DNA of 64,000 nucleotides from Streptomyces cavernae (GTDB lineage Bacteria; Actinomycetota; Actinomycetes; Streptomycetales; Streptomycetaceae): assembly GCF_004023625.1 (NCBI RefSeq), contig NZ_RPDJ01000032.1, forward strand, positions 1-64,000, given 5' to 3'. Below, piece after piece: positions 53,155 through 60,099 of this stretch. The notes below the pieces were generated by a model. That model was not told where the DNA came from and ran no database searches. It was given only the letters and a program-made list of their open reading frames with translations. Numbering within the stretch: the first letter of the stretch is position 1; each line of letters opens with the position of its first letter. The position numbers and the translations under genes were made by a program.

Positions 53155-53615
53155 CGAGATGCGCCCACAAATCTGGAGTAATGTTCCAGAATCGGCACTT
53201 CCGGTGCGATCAGGTCGGCTGGAAGGTCACTTGTGGTGAAGAGTTTCGCCGCGGACACCTCCGAGGGATCCTGCTTGAGGTGCGACCAGTCACGAACTGT
53301 GGCCGTGTAGACCGCGGTCACATTGAAGACCTGATCCCCATTGGGATACTGGTAGTACTGTTCGGGCCCGGAGAAGACGTTCATCAGTGTCAGCTCGTCA
53401 ACCTCCAGTCCAACCTCCTCCATGACCTCCCGTCGAGCGGTCTCCTCAAGGGACTCTCCTGGATCCATGAATCCACCAGGCAGCCCCCAGCCCCCGGTGT
53501 CGGCGCGCTCCAGGAGCAGAACTCGGTCGTTTGCGTCCACGACGATCACGGCGGCCCCGGGCAGAATTAGTGGACGAGTGCCCACTTTCGCGCGCAATTC
53601 TGAGATATAGCTCAA
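53151..53615 (-). CDS. NUDIX hydrolase, Pur7-like
   Basis: A 154-residue NUDIX enzyme with a complete box (GGFMDPGESLEETARREVMEEVGLEV). In puromycin producers Pur7 removes pyrophosphate from 3'-amino-3'-dATP, lowering its toxicity; this gene holds the equivalent place in the dehydrogenase/aminotransferase/phosphatase set. The TTG start lies 8 nt after ggagg. It is the first gene of the minus-strand block, under the promoter region with the GATTCG-N8-CGAATC repeat. Confidence 0.87.
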   Translation of the reverse strand: MSYISELRAKVGTRPLILPGAAVIVVDANDRVLLLERADTGGWGLPGGFMDPGESLEETARREVMEEVGLEVDELTLMNVFSGPEQYYQYPNGDQVFNVTAVYTATVRDWSHLKQDPSEVSAAKLFTTSDLPADLIAPEVPILEHYSRFVGASR

Positions 53616-53657
53616 GTCGAGATCCTCCGAGGCCTATAGGCACCTGCGGGACGGACC

Positions 53658-53735
53658 ACCAGGGTAACTATCCGCATACGGCGACGTATAGCGATTCGTT
53701 GGCCGCCGAATCTCCCGATTTGTTGCGGGCCCGCG
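53658..53735. promoter_or_regulatory. Shared promoter/operator A (GATTCG-N8-CGAATC)
   Basis: gattcg (53693-53698) and cgaatc (53707-53712) form a 6-bp inverted repeat with 8-bp spacer, 78 bp upstream of the NUDIX start. On the minus strand a TACCCT (-10-like) lies between it and the gene (agggta, 53661-53666). The flanks, taactatccgcatacggcg and cgattcg, align with a second site at 58012-58060. The rest of 53616-53998 holds no gene; TTGACA at 53862-53867 may serve the + strand oxygenase gene. Confidence 0.6.
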
Positions 53736-53998
53736 TCGAGGGGGATATCCAGCCCGCCCGGGGTTACCCACACTCTCTTTGACCTGCACTAATCCGGCGT
53801 AGGGGAGGTTCGTGCGGTCGTCACGCGATCGGGCATGCGAAACGGTCTTTGTCCGGCTGCCTTGACAGTTCGCCGCCCTCCTCCAATCATGAACGGACTT
53901 GCAAGGCATACCTGACCCGATGGGCTCGGCCCTCTGGAGACCTTGAGCCGGAGTCAGGCGGCGGCCAATTCCCGCATGTACGAGAAGGGGACACCTTC

Positions 53999-54979
53999 AT
54001 GAGCGACGTTCAGCCCCAGGAACTCGGGATCGAGAACGTTGAATCCGAGCCGCATGTGGGCCCGAGCACTCTGAGGCGTCTCATTGCGGCCTGGCCGCGA
54101 CGGGCCACCATCCGCACGGACATGGCCGCCTTCATGAGCTCCGAAGCCTCCGCATCGGATGTACCGGACTACCCGGTACACCTCATTCCATTCGCCGAGC
54201 ACCCGCGCTTCCTTGACGCTCCGGAGGAGTCGCGCCGGCTCGTGAACACGTTGGCGTGGCAGGCCTACAACGCCCGGGTGATCGCGGCTGAGGAGTACGT
54301 CGCCAATCCAACCTTCGAGATGCTCGCGCATGGAGTGTTCTCCGGCATCGATCGGTACGAGGCCAAGGAGGCAGTCCAGCAGTCACACATTGACGAGGTG
54401 TGGCACACCTATATGCACATGACGGCGATGCAGCGTACGAAGGAGGCTCGCAATCTGACCCTGGAGCCGGACTACTCCCACCCGGTGACGAACAGGCGTC
54501 TGTTCGAGCTCACCGCGCAGCGGAGCGAGAAGTGGGAGCGGGACATCCTGTTCCTGGTCTGGACGGTGGTTGGCGAACTCCACATCAACAACTTCCTGGA
54601 GCTGCTCGCGCGGGACAAGACGATTCATCCCATGCATTCGCTCGTGGCGCGTCTTCATGCCAGGGACGAGGCGGCGCACGGGCCGATCGTCGCCGAACTG
54701 ATGAAGGACGTCTTCGTCCACCTCACCAAGGCGCAGCGCGATCTCTTCGCCGGTTCTGTCGGAGACGCGATCCGGGCCCTGGCTGCACAGGACTACGAAC
54801 TGTGGTCGGAGATCCTCCAGTTCGTCGACATCCCCGGCACGGTCGAGATCATCGCCGATACGCGCAACCTGCCGGGCACGGACATGATGTTCACCGACTT
54901 CTCCACGGTGGAGCGTCTCGTCCGCGAGTTGGAGATCGAGGAGCGCGTCGACTACGACTTCACCACGGCGGCACCGTAG
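53999..54979 (+). CDS. AurF-type diiron N-oxygenase
   Basis: A 326-residue helical protein. Seven putative iron ligands are visible: E98, E133, H136 (EVWH), E193 (GELH), and H220, E224, H227 (HARDEAAH). Their spacing matches the ligand set I recall for AurF (E101, E136, H139, E196, H223, E227, H230). AurF-family enzymes oxidise amines to hydroxylamine, nitroso or nitro groups. With an aminotransferase in the same cluster, N-oxidation of an amino sugar or aminonucleoside is a natural guess. The ATG follows agaagggg. It is divergent from the NUDIX gene, and an MFS gene follows after 1 nt. Confidence 0.85.
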   Translation: MSDVQPQELGIENVESEPHVGPSTLRRLIAAWPRRATIRTDMAAFMSSEASASDVPDYPVHLIPFAEHPRFLDAPEESRRLVNTLAWQAYNARVIAAEEYVANPTFEMLAHGVFSGIDRYEAKEAVQQSHIDEVWHTYMHMTAMQRTKEARNLTLEPDYSHPVTNRRLFELTAQRSEKWERDILFLVWTVVGELHINNFLELLARDKTIHPMHSLVARLHARDEAAHGPIVAELMKDVFVHLTKAQRDLFAGSVGDAIRALAAQDYELWSEILQFVDIPGTVEIIADTRNLPGTDMMFTDFSTVERLVRELEIEERVDYDFTTAAP

Positions 54980-54980
54980 C

Positions 54981-56198
54981 GTGGTCCGGTCTCTCGAATC
55001 GCTTGAGCCGCGAGAGCGGCTCTGGTCCCGGGATTTCACGCTCTTCTTCGCGGGCCGGACCGTATCGATCTTCGGCGACCAGATGCTTCTCCCGACTACG
55101 ATCACGGTCGCGGTGCTGAAGGCCGGGCACGGGGTCTCCGGAGTGGGCTACGCGCTCGCCGCCTATACGGCTCCGTTGGCCCTCTTCGTCATCGTCGGCG
55201 GTGTCATCGTCGACCGGTTCACTCCGGTGCGCGTCATGGTCGCCGCAGACGTGGCTCGGCTGATCATTCACAGCGCTCTCGCGCTGGCGTTCGCGGTCGG
55301 CAGGCCCTCTATCTGGCTGGTCGTCATACTGCTCGCGTTGAGCGGATGCGCCGCTGCGGCCTTTCAGCCCGGTTTCGGCAGCGTCATTCCGCGGCTCGCC
55401 TGTGACGTTCAGAAGGCCAACGCGGCGATCCGGGTCACGGAGTCGCTGGCGACGGTGGCCGGGCCCGCCGCGGCCGGGCTGCTTCTCGTCTTCGCATCCG
55501 TTCCGGTCGTCATGGCGATCGACGCCGCGACGTTCGGTGCCAGCGCCTGCTGTCTGCTCACCCTGCGGCTGAGGCTCCCTCGCGCGCAGCGGCGGGTGCC
55601 CCTCCGGCGCGACCTGGTCCAGGGATGGCAGGAGTTCCGGGCGCGCAGGTGGCTCTGGAGCGTGATCGTGGTCTTCATGTTCTTCCAAGTGACCGTGAAC
55701 GGTCCCTTCATGACGCTCGGGCCGAGTCTCATCACCATCGAGCACGGAGAGACAGCTCTCGGTGTGATCATGTCGATGTTCGGCGTGGGCGCCGTTCTGG
55801 GTGGTCTGGTCGCCGCTCGGCTCAAGCCGCGTTATCCCCTGCGGGCCGGTGCTGTCGCTCTCGCCGTCGGCCCCCTTGCCATCCTGGTGGTCGCCATGCG
55901 GCTGTCCCCACCGATACTTGCCGGCGGTTACCTCCTGGACGGCGCGGCCTCCGCGTTCTGGCTGGTCATGTTCCACACGAGCGTGCAGACGAAAATACCC
56001 CCCGACGTCCTGGGGAGAGTGCACGCCTATGACGTCGCCGGATCCTTGGTCATGCGACCAGTCGGACAGATGGCCGCCGGACTGGTGGCCCTCTCGCTCG
56101 GCGCTGCGCCGGTGCTGTACTTCTCCTCGGCCATGCTGGTGGTCACCGTCTGCCTGCTGCTCTACGTTCCGGCGATCCGCAATCTGCCCAGGGACTGA
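54981..56198 (+). CDS. MFS exporter
   Basis: A 405-residue major facilitator protein with 10-12 hydrophobic segments. FTLFFAGRTVSIFGDQMLLPTTITVAVL is the usual first helix of the antibiotic-efflux MFS_3 group, and the VDRFTPVRVMVAADVARL loop resembles the family's cytoplasmic motif A. The GTG begins 1 nt after the oxygenase stop, so the two are coupled. Probably exports the cluster's product and contributes to self-resistance. Confidence 0.88.
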   Translation: MVRSLESLEPRERLWSRDFTLFFAGRTVSIFGDQMLLPTTITVAVLKAGHGVSGVGYALAAYTAPLALFVIVGGVIVDRFTPVRVMVAADVARLIIHSALALAFAVGRPSIWLVVILLALSGCAAAAFQPGFGSVIPRLACDVQKANAAIRVTESLATVAGPAAAGLLLVFASVPVVMAIDAATFGASACCLLTLRLRLPRAQRRVPLRRDLVQGWQEFRARRWLWSVIVVFMFFQVTVNGPFMTLGPSLITIEHGETALGVIMSMFGVGAVLGGLVAARLKPRYPLRAGAVALAVGPLAILVVAMRLSPPILAGGYLLDGAASAFWLVMFHTSVQTKIPPDVLGRVHAYDVAGSLVMRPVGQMAAGLVALSLGAAPVLYFSSAMLVVTVCLLLYVPAIRNLPRD

Positions 56199-56250
56199 CA
56201 GGGTCAGCTGCCTGCCGCGCGCCTGTCACGCCAGGCCGGCGGCACAGGGC

Positions 56251-57162
56251 TCAGTCACCAAGTTGGGCGAGCAGGACAGCACCTGAGTCAGCCAACTCGT
56301 AGAGCACTCGTGGGCCTATTCGGTGGCGACATATGAGGCCCGCCGAGGAGAGCACGGACAGGTGCTGTGACACGGTGCTCGGCGCCAGACCGATGGAGCT
56401 GGCCAGTCCCGTGGTGGTGGCCGGTGAATGCAGTCCGCGCAGGACCGCCGCCCGTCCGCGCCCAAGAATGGTGGTCAGCCTGTCGTTCTGGCGCACCTCG
56501 TCGGCGGGCCTGCCCGCGGCGCCGGCAGGCCCGCGGAGAACCGCAGCGTTCTGTGCCTGATAGGAGAATGCGGCCGTGTCGCGCAGGGTTGAGAAGACCC
56601 TCGTGCCACGCGCGAACAGCACGGGGACGATGATCAAGTGGCCGTCCGTCATTCGCCAGTCCAGATCGGTCTGGTGCGGCACACTCAACTCGGGGCGTTC
56701 CCAGCGAACCCGTCCTCCCAGTTCGTGCAGCATCATGTCCGCGCCCGCGGTTACCTGGGTACGGCCGCGCATCAGGATCTCTTCTTCCAACACGCTGCGC
56801 ATATCGGGCCAGTAAGCCGCGATCGCAGCATTCCAGTAGTCACCTGTGAGCTCAGCGAATCTGTCGTGTCCCGAGGCGCGCAGAACCTCCAGCTCGTCCT
56901 CGATCGAGGGAGAGGAACAGTGCGGGATCGGCGTGAGAGAGGACGATAAACTCACCTGATGCGTTCGCATCATGCTGACCAGCTCTTGGTGCAGCGCGGG
57001 CGAAACGTGGCGGCGTGCGGTCGCGAGCCACTTCGTGTAAGGGTGCGGGATCTCGCTGCGATACCGAGTGGTCAACGCCAGGCTGGAGACGGCCTCCCAC
57101 AACGGGCTGATCGCGATGCGTACCCGTCCGAGGGTCAGCTCATCGAGCTGTATCCGGATCAC
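56251..57162 (-). CDS. ArsR-like winged-helix regulator with N-terminal DUF5937-type domain
   Basis: A 303-residue regulator. The C-terminal ~75 residues form a winged helix (LRGLHSPATTTGLASSIGLAPSTVSQHLSVLSSAGLICRHRIGPRVLYELA). The N-terminal ~220 residues resemble the large domain of actinobacterial ArsR-type regulators that open IRIQLDELTLGRVRIAISPLWEAVSSL. No cysteine metal site is evident. It is co-transcribed with the nucleotidyltransferase gene (10-bp gap), convergent with the exporter. A candidate regulator of the nucleoside-type cluster, perhaps acting at the shared inverted repeat. Confidence 0.82.
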   Translation of the reverse strand: MIRIQLDELTLGRVRIAISPLWEAVSSLALTTRYRSEIPHPYTKWLATARRHVSPALHQELVSMMRTHQVSLSSSLTPIPHCSSPSIEDELEVLRASGHDRFAELTGDYWNAAIAAYWPDMRSVLEEEILMRGRTQVTAGADMMLHELGGRVRWERPELSVPHQTDLDWRMTDGHLIIVPVLFARGTRVFSTLRDTAAFSYQAQNAAVLRGPAGAAGRPADEVRQNDRLTTILGRGRAAVLRGLHSPATTTGLASSIGLAPSTVSQHLSVLSSAGLICRHRIGPRVLYELADSGAVLLAQLGD

Positions 57163-57172
57163 GAGGCGTCGC

Positions 57173-57958
57173 TCAGACCTCTATCTTCAGCGACAGATCC
57201 TGGCACAGGGTCAGAACCGCATTGATCCACCTCGACGGGTCGGTGGCATCAAAGCCCTGCATCGTCTCGAGTTCCCAGTACTTCTCAAAGCTGAGCGCCG
57301 TGGGCTTGGCCGCTCGGAAGCGGCGCGACCGCCACTTGACCAGGTGGCTTCCGAACTGCCCCTGCTCTTCCAGCAGCGCGTCGACGGTATAGCCGAGCGC
57401 TTGTCGAGCCGAGAGCACGGCACTGTTCAGATCCCCGGCCTCCAACTGACCGAGACTGTCCTCGATGGCCCGGTCCGCTTCGCCGAGAGATCGGGCGACG
57501 AGGATAGACCGGAAGGCGGAAGCGTCCAGTTCGGCGCGACGTCGCAGCACCCAGTCCTCACCGAACAACGGCCGGCACGTCGCCAGCCGTCCCAGGAGCA
57601 CCTCTTCCCGCGGCGGAAGCACGTCACCGCTGTTGGCGCGGACCTGGTCGTAGCTGGACCAGGAGAGCTTGGCGAGCAGCTGGTCGAACTGGGTGTCCAC
57701 CCAGTAGGCGAGGTCCCAGTCGCGGTTGTCGGAGTGGAAGGTGTGCCAGTAGACGACCGAGGGCTCAAGGAGCACCGAGGTCTCGACGCAGTCGGGTCCC
57801 GTCCACGGTTCCGTGCTCACTACGCAGATGTCGAGATCGCTCTTGTTGTTACCCCAGCCGTTGGCGGACGATCCGACGAGAAAGGACGCCTGACAGCTTT
57901 CCGGAACCAACTGCCGGTCGACCAATGTATCCCAAATCCGGGCAACATCCACCTGCAT
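57173..57958 (-). CDS. Nucleotidyltransferase-domain protein, possible resistance enzyme
   Basis: A 261-residue protein. The N-terminal domain has SFLVGSSANGWGNNKSDLDICVVS, the GS...DxD motif of the polymerase-beta nucleotidyltransferase superfamily, with a third acidic residue likely in DWDLAYWVD. The C-terminal half is helical (ALGYTVDALLEEQGQFG, WRSRRFRAAKP). This two-domain plan is seen in antibiotic nucleotidyltransferases. It sits in the cluster next to the exporter, under a promoter like that of the biosynthetic block, so self-protection by adenylylation is plausible. Confidence 0.78.
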   Translation of the reverse strand: MQVDVARIWDTLVDRQLVPESCQASFLVGSSANGWGNNKSDLDICVVSTEPWTGPDCVETSVLLEPSVVYWHTFHSDNRDWDLAYWVDTQFDQLLAKLSWSSYDQVRANSGDVLPPREEVLLGRLATCRPLFGEDWVLRRRAELDASAFRSILVARSLGEADRAIEDSLGQLEAGDLNSAVLSARQALGYTVDALLEEQGQFGSHLVKWRSRRFRAAKPTALSFEKYWELETMQGFDATDPSRWINAVLTLCQDLSLKIEV

Positions 57959-57994
57959 CTGGATCTCCGTCGGAAGGTGCGACTAGGGACGCTG

Positions 57995-58075
57995 AAACCG
58001 ACGACTAGGCTAACGACGCCGCGTAACGGCGTACAACGATTCGCTGCGGGCCGAATCGACCCTATTCGCGGCCCT
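57995..58075. promoter_or_regulatory. Shared promoter/operator B (GATTCG-N8-CGAATC)
   Basis: gattcg (58038-58043) and cgaatc (58052-58057) again with an 8-bp spacer, 80 bp upstream of the nucleotidyltransferase start. On the minus strand a TTGTAC (-35-like) and TAGCCT (-10-like) lie downstream of it, 18 bp apart. Flanking taacgacgccgcgtaacggcg aligns with site A near 53664. This is the same arrangement at the same distance from a minus-strand start. Confidence 0.6.
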
Positions 58076-58229
58076 GTTCACCGCGGGCCCATGGACGAGC
58101 GGCGGATGCGCTTCGAGGGATGTGCCGCGGCGCGTTGGCGACTGTGGTCAGGAAGGCGGCCGTGGCGAGCAGCATCGCCCCGCGCCGAGGGCCTCCTGGC
58201 TGAAGCCGTGCAGGCGCCGTCCGTAGGCC

Positions 58230-58607
58230 CGAAGTGCGCGCTGGGCGACGGCGGTTGGTTCTGGTCGTACGACGGCACCCACTTCGACAGCGCTAACACC
58301 TGAGGCGGATGGAGGAGATCATGCGGTCGGTGTGCACGGACTTCGATTGCGACCTGGTGGAGTTCAACGGCGAGACCAACCACATCCACCTGCTGGTGAA
58401 CTCCCGCACAAGGTCGCCGTGACCAAGCTGGTCAACTCCCTCAACGGCGTCTCCTCCCGCCGCCTCCGCCAGGAGTTCCCCGACCTGGTGCGCCACTACT
58501 GGCGAGCCAACAAGCTCTGGTCCGGGTCCTACTTCGCCGGAACCATCGGCGGCGCCCCGCTCTCCGTGGTCAGGCAATACATCGAACAGCAGAACCGGCC
58601 CGCGTGA
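58230..58607 (+). pseudogene. Degenerate IS200/IS605-type transposase (TnpA) fragment
   Basis: Segments from different frames join into a Y1 transposase: LRRMEEIMRSVCTDFDCDLVEFNGETNHIHLLVN (HuH motif H-I-H) continues as HKVAVTKLVNSLNGVSSRRLRQEF, then SYFAGTIGGAPLSVVRQYIEQQ (catalytic Tyr). A base is missing at about 58408 (aactcccgc where aacttcccgc is needed), and a stop precedes LRRMEE. The N-terminal third is missing or scrambled. No left or right IS ends could be defined. 57959-58229 otherwise holds only the operator, and 58608-59104 holds no gene. Confidence 0.78.
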
Positions 58608-58832
58608 GCACCGCCCGGCACCGCCCGGAGAAGCCCCAGCAACGCTCCGCGCCGCAGGCGAAGAACCGCGGCGACCGGCACCACCGGACCTGAGTCCGCG
58701 ACGCAGCGTCGGGTACATAGAGGCGGGTGCGCGCCGGCGACCGGCCATCCGCGACCCCGGCGACATCCACGCCCCGGCAACGTCCGCGACACGACTCGGA
58801 CGTCTTGACGCGCAAGGGACTCGGACACCTTG

Positions 58833-58846
58833 CGGGAGCGCTCCCA
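58833..58846. promoter_or_regulatory. CebR-type operator
   Basis: cgggagcgctccca matches the TGGGAGCGCTCCCA box of the cello-oligosaccharide repressor CebR at 13 of 14 positions and contains the perfect 12-bp palindrome gggagcgctccc (58834-58845). It lies about 260 bp upstream of a GH16-like gene. The gap (58608-59104) has no other gene. Confidence 0.75.
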
Positions 58847-59104
58847 CCCGAGAGGGCGCATGTTTCATGCTCACGTCAATGCTCCGTTCGAGGGGTCCTG
58901 CTGCCCGTAACTGTCGCCGCCATCACCTGCTGTGCCAGTCTGCTGACGCTAAGTCAGCCCTGCGCGGCCCTTCGCCGCCACGCCGTCCCGGGACTGACGT
59001 GCACGACCCTGCGTCCGAACGACGCCGACCACCACGTCCGGACGACGCCCATCACCGCGTCCGCACGACGCGTGCCCCAGCGGCTGTATGAAAGGCCCCC
59101 ACAG

Positions 59105-60061
59105 ATGATCAGATTCGCCCTGCTCTCCCGCACCAGAACCGCCGTCGCGCTCGCCGTGACGGGGCTGGTCTGCGCGGTCTTCGCCGGACCGGCCGGTGCC
59201 GCCTCCGACCAGCGGCGCGCCACGGGAGCGGACAGGCAGAGCGCGGCAGCGACCCGGGCCCTGGTCGACCCGGAGTTCTTCGACGACTTCAACTACACCT
59301 ACTACACCGACACGCTGCTCACTCAGCGTGGTTGGACCCTGAAGTCCGGTCAGGCCGGGCCCGGTGTGCCGGGTGCCACGTACAAGCCGGCGAACATCAC
59401 CTTCGCCACCGAGCTCGGCAACAAGGTCATGGTCCTGCGCTCCGTCTCCAACGGTACGGCCGCCGGCACGGAGCACAGCGAGATCTACCAGGAACGCAAG
59501 TTCCTCAAGGGCACCTACGCCGCCCGGGTCTACTTCAGGGACACCCCCATCTTCGGACCGGACGGCGACCACATCGTGCAGACGTTCTTCACGTATTCGC
59601 CGCTGAGCTTCCCGATGGACCCCAACTACAGCGAACTCGACTTCGAGTACCTGCCCAACGGCGGCTGGGGTATCCCCTCGAGCGCCCTGCTCGCCACCTC
59701 GTGGGAGACCTACCAGGAAAGCCCCTGGCAAGCCGTCAGCGTCACCACGCAGGCGAACGGCAGCTACGTCGGCTGGCGCGACCTGGTCATCACCGTGGAC
59801 AACACGAACATCAAGTACTACGTCGACGGCCAGCTCTTCGCGACGCACTCGGAGCCGTACCTGCCGGAGTCGTTGATGGACATCCGCTTCAACCAGTGGC
59901 TGATCGACCTGACGGGCGTGACCAGTGGGAAGACGCGCGCGTACGAAGAGAAGATCGACTACGTCTACTACGCCAAGGACCAGGTGCTGACGCCGGCTCA
60001 GGTGCAGACCACCGTCGCCGCCTACCGGTCGGCGGGTGTCACCTTCGAGGACACCGTCTGA
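59105..60061 (+). CDS. Secreted GH16-like glycoside hydrolase
   Basis: A 318-residue exported protein. The Sec-type signal peptide (TAVALAVTGLVCAVFAGPAGA, A-x-A end) is followed by a concanavalin-like beta-sandwich; YSELDFEYLPNGGWG contains the ExDxE catalytic pattern of GH16, and DLVITVDNTNIKYYVDGQLF is a late strand. GH16 enzymes hydrolyse beta-glucans, agar or similar polymers. The ATG begins the signal peptide; the long open frame upstream crosses the operator and was rejected. A CebR box upstream suggests induction by cello-oligosaccharides, hence a beta-glucan substrate. Confidence 0.8.
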   Translation: MIRFALLSRTRTAVALAVTGLVCAVFAGPAGAASDQRRATGADRQSAAATRALVDPEFFDDFNYTYYTDTLLTQRGWTLKSGQAGPGVPGATYKPANITFATELGNKVMVLRSVSNGTAAGTEHSEIYQERKFLKGTYAARVYFRDTPIFGPDGDHIVQTFFTYSPLSFPMDPNYSELDFEYLPNGGWGIPSSALLATSWETYQESPWQAVSVTTQANGSYVGWRDLVITVDNTNIKYYVDGQLFATHSEPYLPESLMDIRFNQWLIDLTGVTSGKTRAYEEKIDYVYYAKDQVLTPAQVQTTVAAYRSAGVTFEDTV

Positions 60062-60099
60062 GCCACGGCCGGCTGATCCCCGGGAGCCGGTGACCCGGT

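Noticed and set aside
49633..53615. Aminocyclitol (aminoglycoside) cluster instead of nucleoside
   Set aside because: Dehydrogenase, aminotransferase and phosphatase would fit, but no inositol-phosphate or DOI synthase is seen, and the NUDIX, HisG- and PurM-like genes favour nucleotides. Not fully excluded.
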